Notes under the pieces: model-generated
What the model saw: only the letters and a program-made list of their open reading frames with translations
Databases searched by the model: none
What the model was told of the DNA's origin: nothing
Program-made: the position numbers and the translations under genes
Assembly: GCA_014204435.1 (NCBI GenBank)
Contig: JACHLF010000002.1
Location: 124,001-188,000 of the forward strand
Length of the DNA: 64,000 nt
Source: Mycobacteroides chelonae
Lineage (GTDB): Bacteria > Actinomycetota > Actinomycetes > Mycobacteriales > Mycobacteriaceae
Direction: 5' to 3'
Part shown: piece after piece, positions 18,348 to 26,538 of the stretch
Layout of the letters: every line of letters begins with the position of its first letter
How positions within the stretch are numbered: position 1 is the first letter of the stretch

Positions 18348-19184
18348 ATGGACGTGCTGATCTCGGCCACCGCGCTCGCTGAATGCCTCTCCGATGTCCG
18401 GCTGTTGGATGTGCGCTGGAACGTCATGGCGCCCGACGGCCGTCCCGCCTATCTCGAAGGTCACCTCCCCGGCGCGGTATTCGTCGATCTCGACGCCGAT
18501 CTGACCGATCACTGCGTCACCGGTCGCGGCCGCCATCCGCTGCCCACCTCAGAAGCACTGCAGGCCAGTGCGCGCCGCTGGGGCCTGCACGACGGCGACG
18601 CCGTCGTGGTCTACGACGACTGGAATGGGCAGGCGGCCTCGCGTGCCTGGTGGCTGCTGCGTGCCGCCGGGGTGTCCGACGTTCGGATTCTCGACGGCGG
18701 CTGGGCGGCCTGGCAGCGCCTCGGCGGACCCGTCGAGACGGGAGAGGTCGTCCCCGAGCCCGGCACGATCACCACCGCTTCCCTCGACGGTCTTGCCGCC
18801 GTCGACTCCGACGCGATTGCCTCTCAAGCCTCATCGCCGGATGCCCTGGTGCTGGACGCCCGCGCGTCGGCTCGCTATCGCGGGGACGAGGAACCCCTGG
18901 ATCCGCGCGCCGGGCACATCCCCGGCGCCGTCTCCGCTCCGACCGCCGAGAATTTAACTCCGGACGGCACCTTCCGGCCCGCGACAGAACTGCGCGAACG
19001 ATTCAGCGAGCTCGGTGCCGGTCAGACGCCCGTCACCGTGTATTGCGGTTCGGGTGTCACCGCTACCCACCAGATCGCGGCGCTGGCCATCGCCGGGTAC
19101 GACGCCGCCCTGTACCCGGGCTCCTGGTCGCAGTGGTCGAGTGACCCACAGCGACCCGTCGCCACCGGAACGGATCCGGCCTAG
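18348..19184 (+). CDS. Sulfurtransferase (tandem rhodanese; thiosulfate or 3-mercaptopyruvate)
   Basis: 278 residues with two rhodanese domains. The N-terminal, inactive one runs to about residue 125 (LLDVRWNV, EGHLPGAVFVDLD). The C-terminal, catalytic one has LVLDARASARYRGDEEPLDPRAGHIPGAV and the active loop VYCGSGVTA with the persulfide-carrying Cys. A CGSGVTA loop is typical of mycobacterial SseA-type 3-mercaptopyruvate sulfurtransferases. It transfers sulfur from a thio-donor to cyanide or a thiol. Its stop overlaps the convergent DUF1304 gene by 4 bases. Confidence 0.92.
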   Translation: MDVLISATALAECLSDVRLLDVRWNVMAPDGRPAYLEGHLPGAVFVDLDADLTDHCVTGRGRHPLPTSEALQASARRWGLHDGDAVVVYDDWNGQAASRAWWLLRAAGVSDVRILDGGWAAWQRLGGPVETGEVVPEPGTITTASLDGLAAVDSDAIASQASSPDALVLDARASARYRGDEEPLDPRAGHIPGAVSAPTAENLTPDGTFRPATELRERFSELGAGQTPVTVYCGSGVTATHQIAALAIAGYDAALYPGSWSQWSSDPQRPVATGTDPA

Positions 19185-19567
19185 AGAAGTTGCACCACCA
19201 GGGCGATAATCCCGAGAAGCGGTGGCACCAGCTGCTTCAGCGCCGCAGAAGCCTTGTCCGGCGAGGAGATCAGCAGCACCAGACCCGCGGCGACCATCGA
19301 TCCGGCGCCCGTGAACACCAGCGTCGCCCCGACCGGGGTACACCCTCGTACCCACAGCACTGTGCCCAAGGCGACCGCGAGGGCAAGAAACAGGTTGTAA
19401 AAACCCTGGTTGAAGGCCAGCGGTTTGGTTATCTCGGCTTCCTCCGCGGTGCGCACACCGAACACCTTGCGGGTCTTCTCACTGGTCCACGCGATCGATT
19501 CCAAATAGAAGATGTAGACGTGGATAAGTGCCGCGATTCCGGTCAGCACCAGCCCTGCGATGATCAT
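19181..19567 (-). CDS. DUF1304 family small membrane protein
   Basis: 128 residues from ATG 19567. Four hydrophobic helices with the family signature HVYIFYLESIAWTSEKTRKVFG followed by KPLAFNQGFYNLFLA, both recognisable from DUF1304 (PF06993). The function is unknown; it is an integral membrane protein. The open frame continues upstream through 70 codons of an MFS-like fragment with no stop between. A fused protein could therefore be made, but the family starts at this Met and the fusion looks accidental. Confidence 0.85.
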   Translation of the reverse strand: MIIAGLVLTGIAALIHVYIFYLESIAWTSEKTRKVFGVRTAEEAEITKPLAFNQGFYNLFLALAVALGTVLWVRGCTPVGATLVFTGAGSMVAAGLVLLISSPDKASAALKQLVPPLLGIIALVVQLL

Positions 19568-19798
19568 GCTGACAGAGCCTATCGGTCCGGCCGCTAACGC
19601 ACCGCGAAGCACCGTCAGCATCATCGGCACCCCGAATCCCAGGTACGTCAGCCCGTAGAAGACGGCCGTGAGCCCGGCGATCCGGTCACCGGCCAGCGTC
19701 GGCGCTATGCGCGTCGGCAGCACCGCATATGCCACCGCCGCCGAGCCGAACACCCACGGCGCCAGGGGCATAACCACATACAGGAAACGCCGGCGCGG
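19568..19798 (-). pseudogene. MFS transporter remnant fused in frame to DUF1304 gene
   Basis: From the in-frame stop at 19799-19801, the frame reads PRRRFLYVV then MPLAPWVFGSAAVAYAVLP and further transmembrane helices typical of the middle of a major-facilitator transporter (the helix before the central loop onward). The N-terminal half and the rest of the C-terminal half are absent. It enters the DUF1304 gene without a stop. It appears to be a deletion scar that joined a transporter fragment to the 5' side of an intact gene. Confidence 0.6.
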
Positions 19799-19905
19799 TC
19801 AGCGAGCTGTCGTGCTCGCGCTGTTCAGTCTGTTTGAGCTGCTCGGCCGGACCGCCACAACCGGCGAGAAGGACCGTCAGTACGGCAGAGTCCAGGCAGC
19901 TTCAT
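19799..19905 (-). pseudogene. Lipoprotein signal-peptide remnant
   Basis: Reading from ATG 19905 gives MKLPGL, and shifting by one base continues AVLTVLLAGCGGPAEQLKQTEQ. Together this is a typical lipoprotein signal ending in the lipobox LAGC. The frameshift and the abrupt switch into transporter sequence after about 30 codons mark it as a remnant. It adjoins the MFS fragment, so two broken genes meet near 19799. Confidence 0.5.
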
Positions 19906-19961
19906 GGTTCCCATCCCTATCACCTCTGCGCGCTGATTTAGACGCGTGCTTCGATAACACC

Positions 19962-21107
19962 ATGCACCGGACCATCTACACCGAGGACCACGAAGCATTC
20001 CGCGAGTCCGTGAAGGCGTTTGTGCAACGTCACGTCGACCCGCGCGCCGAGACGTTCATCGAGCAGCGCTACATCGACCGCGAACTCTGGGAAGAGGCCG
20101 GCAAGCAGGGTTACCTGGGCCTGGACGTGCCCGAGGAGTTCGGCGGCAGCAGCGCCGGGGACTATCGCTACAACGCGGTTCTGCAGGAGGAGCTGGCCCG
20201 CTCCAGCGCGGCACTGGCCTCCTCGATGTCCATCCACTTCGACATCGTCGCCCCCTACCTAGTGGAGCTGACCACCGACGAGCAGAGGCAGCGTTGGCTG
20301 CCCAAGTTCTGCAGTGGCGAGATGATCACCGCCATCGGTATGACCGAGCCCTCGGGCGGCTCCGATCTGGCGGCCCTCAAGACAACCGCCGTCAAGGACG
20401 GTGACGACTGGGTCATCAACGGCTCCAAGACGTTCATCACCAACGGTGCCCGTGCCGATCTCGTGGTCGTCGCGGCGCGCACCGCTCCGGAGCTGAAGGC
20501 CAAGGGCATCACCCTGTTCGCGGTCGAGGAGGGCATGCCCGGCTTCGAACGCGGCCGCAAACTAGACAAAGTGGGCCAGCCCGAAGCCGATACCGCCGAG
20601 CTGTTCTTCACCGATGTGCGGGTGCCCGCGGAGAACGTCATCGGCGAGGTGAACCAAGGATTCATCTCGATGATGCAGCGTCTCCCTCAGGAACGGATGG
20701 GCTGCGCGGTGGCCAACATCGCGCATGCGGTGGCCGTGCTCGAAGAGACCATCGAATACGCCAAGGAACGCAAGGCGTTCGGTCAGCAGATCGGCAGCCT
20801 GCAGTACAACAAGTTCCTCATCGCCGAGTTGGTCACCAAGCTCGAAGCGGCGCAGGTGTACGTCGATCAGGCTGTGCTAGCACACAGCAAGGGCGAGCTC
20901 ACCGCCATCGACGCCGCCAAGGCCAAGTGGTGGTCATCGCAGGTGCAGAACGAGGTCATCGACGCCTGCGTACAGCTGCACGGCGGGTACGGCTACATGA
21001 AGGAATACCGGGTCGCGCGCGCGTGGATGGACGCCCGAGTCACCAAGATCTGGGCCGGCTCTAACGAGATCATGAAGGAGCTCATTGGCCGCGACCTGGG
21101 CTTCTGA
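19962..21107 (+). CDS. Acyl-CoA dehydrogenase (FadE type)
   Basis: 381 residues from ATG 19962; upstream in-frame codons are not acyl-CoA dehydrogenase sequence. Family signatures include GYLGLDVPEEFGGSS, IGMTEPSGGSDLAALKTTA, AQVYVDQAVLAHSKGE and the C-terminal LHGGYGYMKEYRVARAWMDARVTKIWAGSNEIMKELI with the flavin-contacting GGYGY and the Glu-containing end. It performs alpha,beta-dehydrogenation of an acyl-CoA using FAD, passing electrons to ETF. Chain-length preference cannot be read. The next gene starts 33 bp downstream and may be co-transcribed. Confidence 0.95.
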   Translation: MHRTIYTEDHEAFRESVKAFVQRHVDPRAETFIEQRYIDRELWEEAGKQGYLGLDVPEEFGGSSAGDYRYNAVLQEELARSSAALASSMSIHFDIVAPYLVELTTDEQRQRWLPKFCSGEMITAIGMTEPSGGSDLAALKTTAVKDGDDWVINGSKTFITNGARADLVVVAARTAPELKAKGITLFAVEEGMPGFERGRKLDKVGQPEADTAELFFTDVRVPAENVIGEVNQGFISMMQRLPQERMGCAVANIAHAVAVLEETIEYAKERKAFGQQIGSLQYNKFLIAELVTKLEAAQVYVDQAVLAHSKGELTAIDAAKAKWWSSQVQNEVIDACVQLHGGYGYMKEYRVARAWMDARVTKIWAGSNEIMKELIGRDLGF

Positions 21108-21140
21108 GGCCGCTGCACAGGGTCGGGTAGGAAGGAATTC

Positions 21141-22376
21141 ATGACCGACGACGGGCGTATACGAGTTCCAGCCGATCTAGACTCGGTGACCGATATCGCC
21201 GATGAGGACCACTCCGACATCGATCCTGCTGCCGTCGAGAGAATCTGGCAGGCAGCCCGCCACTGGTATCAGGCGGGCATGCATCCGGCGATCCAGGTCT
21301 GTTTGCGACACAAGGGCAGGGTGATCCTCAACCGCGCCATCGGGCACGGTTGGGGTAACGCACCCACCGATCCCGCCGACGCCGAGAAGATCCCCGTCAC
21401 CACCGATACACCGTTCTGCGTCTACTCGGCCGCCAAGGCCATCTCGACGACGGTGGTCCACCTGTTGATCGAACGAGGAGCGCTGTCGCTCGACGATCGC
21501 GTCTGCGAATACCTGCCCACCTTCACCAGCCGCGGCAAGGATCGCATCACCATCCGGCACGTGATGACGCACAGCGCCGGCATCCCGGTGCCCACCGGAC
21601 CCCGCCCGGACATCACCCGGATGGATGACAGCGAGTACACCCGAGAACAGCTCGGCCAGCTGCGGCCGCTGTACCGGCCCGGCCTGGTGCACATGTACCA
21701 CGCGCTCACCTGGGGGCCGCTGGTGCGCGAGATCGTTCTGGGCGCAACCGGCAAGAGCATTCGCGACATCCTCGCCACGGAAATCCTTGATCCCCTTGGG
21801 TTCCGGTGGACCAACTACGGTGTGGCGCCGCAGGACGTGCCGTTGGTGGCACCGAGCCATCCTACCGGTAAGCCGCTGCCCGCTCCCCTGCGCGCGGCCT
21901 TTCGTGCGGTGGTCGGCGGCACCATGCACGAGATCATCCCGATGTCGAACCAGCCGTTCTTCCTCACCGGCGTGGTGCCCTCCTCCAACACCGTCTCCAA
22001 CGCCAACGAGCTCTCGCGATTCGCCGAGATCCTCTGCAGGGGAGGAGAACTCGACGGTGTGCGGATCATGTCCGCGGAGACCATCCGGGCCGCGGCGGCG
22101 CCCGCCCGCCGCCTGCGCCCCGATATGGCCACCGGCGGCATGCCGATGCGCTGGGGAACCGGATACATGTTGGGCTCCAAGCGGTTCGGGCCGTTCGGCC
22201 GCAACTCGCCGGCCGCGTTCGGACACACCGGCCTGGTGGATATCGCCGTGTGGGCCGACCCGGCACGGGCCCTGTCCGTGGGCGTGGTCAGCAGCGGTAA
22301 ACCGGGCAACCACAAGGAGGCCAAGCGGTATCCGGCCTTGCTGGATCTCATCGCCAACGAGGTACCGCTCGTCTGA
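21141..22376 (+). CDS. Beta-lactamase-fold serine hydrolase / esterase
   Basis: 411 residues, start ATG 21141 after GGAAGGAATTC. The class C-like catalytic tetrad SAAK lies in FCVYSAAKAISTTVVHLL near residue 95. Downstream are RHVMTHSAGIP and an HMYHALTWG segment in place of the usual Tyr-x-Asn. The C-terminal region has a GHTG motif (FGHTGLVDI) corresponding to the KTG box. No signal peptide is visible, so it is probably a cytoplasmic lipase/esterase of the LipL/LipE type rather than an antibiotic resistance enzyme (inference). Confidence 0.88.
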   Translation: MTDDGRIRVPADLDSVTDIADEDHSDIDPAAVERIWQAARHWYQAGMHPAIQVCLRHKGRVILNRAIGHGWGNAPTDPADAEKIPVTTDTPFCVYSAAKAISTTVVHLLIERGALSLDDRVCEYLPTFTSRGKDRITIRHVMTHSAGIPVPTGPRPDITRMDDSEYTREQLGQLRPLYRPGLVHMYHALTWGPLVREIVLGATGKSIRDILATEILDPLGFRWTNYGVAPQDVPLVAPSHPTGKPLPAPLRAAFRAVVGGTMHEIIPMSNQPFFLTGVVPSSNTVSNANELSRFAEILCRGGELDGVRIMSAETIRAAAAPARRLRPDMATGGMPMRWGTGYMLGSKRFGPFGRNSPAAFGHTGLVDIAVWADPARALSVGVVSSGKPGNHKEAKRYPALLDLIANEVPLV

Positions 22377-22403
22377 CGGGCACGGTGTTTCAGCGCCTGT
22401 TTA

Positions 22404-22417
22404 CGGGGTATACCCCG
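22404..22417. promoter_or_regulatory. 14-bp perfect palindrome CGGGGTATACCCCG
   Basis: A perfect palindrome in the 190-bp gap between two convergent genes (serine hydrolase and mycothione reductase). Both genes end toward it, so it is a candidate terminator. The GGGGTATACCCC core also resembles metal or thiol-sensor operators, and a short frame after it (…TATAIVSAPMSSAAPDCS) reads like the end of a signal peptide, so a lost gene is possible. The rest of the gap shows nothing. Confidence 0.4.
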
Positions 22418-22566
22418 CTGGATCGGGAATCAGCACCGACTGACCGCAGCCTCGCTCACAGGACGGCCGGCGCCGTCGGTGCCCTTAGGGCCACCGCAAC
22501 CGCCATCGTGTCGGCGCCTATGTCGTCTGCGGCGCCCGACTGCAGCCAAGAGCGGCTGCCTGAACA

Positions 22567-23970
22567 CTAGAGCTCCAGGCCCAACAGCGCGTTCTCAATC
22601 AGCTCCGGCAGCGCCGGGTGTATCCAGTACTGTCCGCGCGCCATCTCGCGCGCCGGAATCGAGAAGCTCATGGCAGTGATCAACGACTGGATCAACGCCG
22701 CGGCCTGATAACCGATGATGTGCGCGCCGACCAGCAGCCCGGTCGAGCGATCGGCGATCAGCTTGCACAGACCCTCGGTGTCCTCCATCGCCCACCCGTA
22801 GGCGATGTCGCCGTAGGCCTGCACCTTGACCGCCACGTCGATCCCGCGTTGACGCGCCTGCTCCTCCGACAGTCCCACCGAGGCCACCTGCGGGCGGGTG
22901 AACACGGCACCCGGCACGAATCGGTGGTCGCTGGCGGTGGCGGGGGAGTCCCACCCGGAAAGCAGGTTCGCCTGCACCACCCGGGCCTCGTGGTTGGCCA
23001 CGTGCTTGAGCAGATAGTGCGAACTCACATCGCCCAGCGCGTAGATACCTCGCACCGGCGTGCGCTGGTATTGGTCTACCGGGACACGTCCCTTGTCGTC
23101 GAGGGTCAGTCCTGCCGCCGAGACATCCAGCTGGTCGCCATTGGGGGTGCGGCCGGTAGCGACCAGCAGCACGTCTCCGGCCACCGTCGACCCGTCGGTG
23201 AGGTTCACTTCGACGCCTCCGTTTCCGATCTCGCGGGCGGCCACCACCTCTGCATTCAGCCGCACATCCCATCGGGCAGACACCACATCGGTGAAACGCC
23301 GCGCGATCGTCTCGTCCTGCGCGCGCAACAACAGCGGGCCGCGTGCAATCACCGTGACGGCCGATCCCATGCCACTGAACACGTGCGCAAATTCGGTGGC
23401 AATGAAACCGCTGCCCACGATCACGACCCGACCGGGTAGCTCCGGTAGCCGCATGATGTCGTCGTTGGTGTGGAAGGGCACGCCGCTCTCGGCGATCACC
23501 GGCGGGATCACCGGACGAGAACCCGCCGCGATCACCACCTGCCGTGTCTCCACGACGGTGCCGTCGGCCAGGCGGAGCCGATGCACCGGGTCATCGTCAC
23601 CATCGGATCCCGGCTCGATGAACCGTGCTTCCTGCTGAAACACGGTGATGTTGGGGCAGTCCTGGACGCGATACCGCAGCCCGCCTGCCGCCAACGGATC
23701 GATCCGCCCGAACACACGCTCACGGATGTCCGCCCAGCGCGTTTCACCCACCGAGCTGTCGACTCCCAGCCGAGCGCCCTCGCGCGCCTCATCGGCGAGG
23801 TCCGCCGGGTAGACGAACATCTTCGTGGGGATACATCCGACGTTCAGGCAGGTACCGCCGTACGCGCCCCCATACACACCGCGATCGATGATCGCGATCT
23901 GCTGATCCGCAAAGCGCTCGTCGGGCAAGGAGTTGCCACTGCCGGAACCGATGATGACAAGGTCGTACAC
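22567..23970 (-). CDS. mtr: Mycothione reductase
   Basis: 467 residues from GTG 23970, preferred because GAAGGAG ends 5 bases upstream; the GTG two codons earlier would abut that site. FAD motif VIIGSGSGN, redox disulfide [20 protein letters not shown] motif [14 protein letters not shown], and the C-terminal active base in [10 protein letters not shown]. Similarity to M. tuberculosis Mtr as I remember it is high along the whole length. It reduces mycothiol disulfide with NADPH and so maintains the actinobacterial thiol buffer. Cytoplasmic homodimer. Confidence 0.96.
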   Translation of the reverse strand: MYDLVIIGSGSGNSLPDERFADQQIAIIDRGVYGGAYGGTCLNVGCIPTKMFVYPADLADEAREGARLGVDSSVGETRWADIRERVFGRIDPLAAGGLRYRVQDCPNITVFQQEARFIEPGSDGDDDPVHRLRLADGTVVETRQVVIAAGSRPVIPPVIAESGVPFHTNDDIMRLPELPGRVVIVGSGFIATEFAHVFSGMGSAVTVIARGPLLLRAQDETIARRFTDVVSARWDVRLNAEVVAAREIGNGGVEVNLTDGSTVAGDVLLVATGRTPNGDQLDVSAAGLTLDDKGRVPVDQYQRTPVRGIYALGDVSSHYLLKHVANHEARVVQANLLSGWDSPATASDHRFVPGAVFTRPQVASVGLSEEQARQRGIDVAVKVQAYGDIAYGWAMEDTEGLCKLIADRSTGLLVGAHIIGYQAAALIQSLITAMSFSIPAREMARGQYWIHPALPELIENALLGLEL

Positions 23971-24003
23971 CTGCACTCCTTCTCTCGAGGGGCCGAGCCT
24001 CCC

Positions 24004-25194
24004 TCACGCTGCCATATCGGCCGGCACCGTGACGGACACCCGGGTCCCCGCGCCCGGTGCCGAGACGATGTCGACCTGGCCACCTGCGGCGTCGATCGAA
24101 ACCGTCAACGAGGCCAGCCCGATGTGCCCGTCGGCAACTGAGGCGGCCAGGTCGCACGGATCGAAACCCCTACCGTCATCGGAGACGACGAGGGTGAGCA
24201 GATGCCCATCCCGCGCCAGTTCGACCCGAATGCTCTTGGCACGTCCATGCTTCACCGCGTTGGTCAACAATTCCTTGGCCGCGCGGTACACGAGCGGCTG
24301 CACCGAAGGACTGCCCACCTCCTGCAGTTCGGTCGTGACCTCCACGGTGCCCCGCGCCGCGTACTGCCGGCCGAGCTCGCGGATCGCCGCCATCAACCCC
24401 AGCTCGGCGAGCACCTGGGGATGCAGTGAGGACACCGCCCCACGCAGCTCGGCCGCCGTATCGCGCAACGAGGCATGCACGGCCTGCAGCATCGGATCGG
24501 GTTGGCGCTCAAGCACTTCCTCGATCTCCAGGCGAGCCGCCAGCAGGTTCTGCAGGGGCCCGTCGTGCAGACGTTCGGCGACCTCGCGGTTGTGGCGCTC
24601 ATCGGCGCGCATCGCTTCCAGAACCAGCTGCTCCCGCGTGTGCAGCAGTTGCCCCACGTGCTCGGAGCGGCGTTTGAGCACAAAACACATGCCGGCTGTG
24701 GCTGCCGCCAACCACAGCAAGGTCGCCACCGTGACGTACTCATCGCCGGGAATGCCGTCGGTGTTGCCGCTCTCGGTGTAGAACACCAGCACGCCCAAAT
24801 ATCCTGCCGCGGTGATGGTTCCAAGTATCGCCGTCACCGCGGGCCGCTCTTGGAAGGCCACCGAAATCGGCAGCAGGAAGAACACCGGAAGCAACTCCGA
24901 GGTGCCGTAACCGGAGGCCACGCACAGGGCCACCACGGCGGCGATGTCCACGGCGGTGGCGGCGGGGGCCACCCACTGCGGGACGTGTCCACGAACCGCA
25001 ATCGCGACCCACACGATCGCGGACACCGCATACACGCCGAGCACCCCGTAATACACCCCGTCATGCCACATTTCGATGTTCGGGTTCGAGCCCAGCAGCA
25101 GGATCAACACGATGAGCGGCAGACGCAGCCAGGCCGATACCCGCATGGGCTCTGCGGTGAAGTAGTCGGCCACCCGGCCCAAAGAGCGCACCAC
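24004..25194 (-). CDS. NarL-type sensor histidine kinase
   Basis: 396 residues. The N-terminal ~165 residues hold five to six membrane helices with almost no periplasmic domain. The HisKA_3 dimerisation helix carries the phospho-acceptor in ERLHDGPLQNLLAARLE. The ATPase domain shows KELLTNAVKHGRAK (N box), SDDGRGFDP (G1) and GAGTRVSVTVP (G2). It probably senses a membrane or intramembrane signal and phosphorylates the regulator encoded just upstream, whose stop lies 2 bases before this start. Compact sensors without an extracellular domain often respond to envelope stress (family knowledge); the signal here is unknown. Confidence 0.93.
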   Translation of the reverse strand: MVRSLGRVADYFTAEPMRVSAWLRLPLIVLILLLGSNPNIEMWHDGVYYGVLGVYAVSAIVWVAIAVRGHVPQWVAPAATAVDIAAVVALCVASGYGTSELLPVFFLLPISVAFQERPAVTAILGTITAAGYLGVLVFYTESGNTDGIPGDEYVTVATLLWLAAATAGMCFVLKRRSEHVGQLLHTREQLVLEAMRADERHNREVAERLHDGPLQNLLAARLEIEEVLERQPDPMLQAVHASLRDTAAELRGAVSSLHPQVLAELGLMAAIRELGRQYAARGTVEVTTELQEVGSPSVQPLVYRAAKELLTNAVKHGRAKSIRVELARDGHLLTLVVSDDGRGFDPCDLAASVADGHIGLASLTVSIDAAGGQVDIVSAPGAGTRVSVTVPADMAA

Positions 25195-25196
25195 GC

Positions 25197-25844
25197 CTAC
25201 TCAAGCAATCCGCGTCGCATGGCCTCGGCCACCGCGGCGGCCCGGTCACCGACGCCGAGTTTCTCGTACAGGCGCTGCACATGGGTTTTCACCGTGGACG
25301 GGGCCAGGAACAGCTCCTTGGCGATCGCCGGCACCGTCTGCCCGCCGGCGATCATCCTGAGCACCTCACGTTCTCGCGTACTGAGCGCTGGGCCCGCCGG
25401 TTGCGCGCGCTTGCGGATCTCCCCGGCCAGGCCGGCCGTCAGGCTGGCCGTCACCACGTCACGGCCGCGCGCGCAGTCGAGCACCGCGCTGACCAGTTCG
25501 GCGCGGGTGGACTCTTTCGAGAGGAATCCGGCGGCCCCCTCGGCCAACGCGTGATAGACGATCGCCGCGTCATCGTTCGCGGAAAGCAGCAGTACCCGGG
25601 TGGTCAGCTCGTCGCGGCGGACCGCGGCCGCCACCTGGGTGCCGTCCAGCTCGGGCATTCGATAGTCCACCAGTGCGACATCGGGCGCATGCTCCCTGAT
25701 CGAGGCCAGGGCGTCGGCGCCGTTCTCGGCCTCCGCGACCACCGCGATCTGACCGCTCGCGGTCAGCGCCCGGACCACACCCTCACGAAACAGCGGGTGG
25801 TCATCGCCCACCACCACCCGCACAAGTTCGCCGCTCACCTGCAC
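25197..25844 (-). CDS. NarL/LuxR-type response regulator
   Basis: 215 residues. Receiver domain with DDH acidic pair near the N-terminus, phospho-acceptor Asp in ALVDYRMPELDG, Ser/Thr switch in VLLLSANDD and the Lys in FLSKEST. C-terminal LuxR HTH in LSTREREVLRMIAGGQTVPAIAKELFLAPSTVKTHVQRLYEKLGV. First gene of the two-component operon. The first GTG is used here; a GTG seven codons in is an equally likely start. A near-palindrome at 25877-25894 upstream is a candidate autoregulatory site. Confidence 0.93.
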   Translation of the reverse strand: MQVSGELVRVVVGDDHPLFREGVVRALTASGQIAVVAEAENGADALASIREHAPDVALVDYRMPELDGTQVAAAVRRDELTTRVLLLSANDDAAIVYHALAEGAAGFLSKESTRAELVSAVLDCARGRDVVTASLTAGLAGEIRKRAQPAGPALSTREREVLRMIAGGQTVPAIAKELFLAPSTVKTHVQRLYEKLGVGDRAAAVAEAMRRGLLE

Positions 25845-25876
25845 AAACGCAAGCTTGGCACGTCACATCGGCACGT

Positions 25877-25894
25877 GTCCCCCAATTGGTGGAC
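25877..25894. promoter_or_regulatory. 18-bp near-palindrome upstream of response regulator
   Basis: GTCCCCCAATTGGTGGAC is two-fold symmetric at 16 of 18 positions, with a perfect CCAATTGG core. It lies 33 bp upstream of the response regulator start and 125 bp upstream of the divergent secreted-protein gene. It could be bound by the response regulator and control both genes. The only other notable feature in the 174-bp interval is an adjoining CACGTG. Confidence 0.5.
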
Positions 25895-26018
25895 AACAAG
25901 ATCATCCCTCGCATCGGGTGATCGCCCGACATACGTTCCGCTCTCCACGCCGCATCGTTGAAGTATCACCAAGCAACCCGGTGATCCAACTCAAAGTTCA
26001 ACTGGCACAGGAGAAATC

Positions 26019-26333
26019 ATGAAGAAGTACATCATCGCCGGAACCGCCGCCGCCGCTCTCGCCCTGGCTCCTCTCGGCGTCGCCCTGGGCACCGCATCCG
26101 CCCAGGCCGACGGGTCCAACGCCCAGCAGACCGTCAGCGAGCTGCAGGCGCAAGGTTACAGCGTGATCGTCAGCAAGACCGGCTCCAAGGCCCTCAACCA
26201 GTGCACCGCCAGCAGCGTGCGTCCCGGACAGACCACTGTGCGGTCCGATTACGGTCTGCCAAGCAACAAGCGTCCCGGTGTCTTCACCAACACCACGACC
26301 ACCAAGACCATGTACGTGGACGTGACCTGCTGA
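26019..26333 (+). CDS. Small secreted protein of unknown function
   Basis: 104 residues, start ATG 26019 after ACAGGAGAAATC. The N-terminus is a Sec signal peptide (MKKYIIAGTAAAALALAPLG...), likely cut after ASAQA, giving a mature protein of about 75 residues. It has two cysteines (in LNQCTASS and at the C-terminal DVTC) that may form one disulfide. Mycobacteria encode several short proteins of this type, with no assigned role. It is divergent from the two-component operon and may be one of its targets (inference). Confidence 0.85.
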   Translation: MKKYIIAGTAAAALALAPLGVALGTASAQADGSNAQQTVSELQAQGYSVIVSKTGSKALNQCTASSVRPGQTTVRSDYGLPSNKRPGVFTNTTTTKTMYVDVTC

Positions 26334-26538
26334 TAGGGATCTGTCCCGGCGGATACCAAGTGCGCACCAACCTCGTCCCATTTGATGCCGATTCAGACAC
26401 GGGTGGGTAACGACCCTCGCCAACCGCGCAACGCGCATATGAGACTTCGTATGCGACGGGTCCGATACTGCCCGCGTCGCAGAGCGAAACTGTCGGAGCG
26501 CTGGGGCCAAACGGTTTCTGGTGGAGGAGGAGATTGTC

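Noticed and set aside
21141..22376. Beta-lactamase as an antibiotic resistance gene
   Set aside because: No signal peptide, the Tyr-x-Asn and KTG boxes are altered, and the sequence is closer to cytoplasmic esterases of the same fold.
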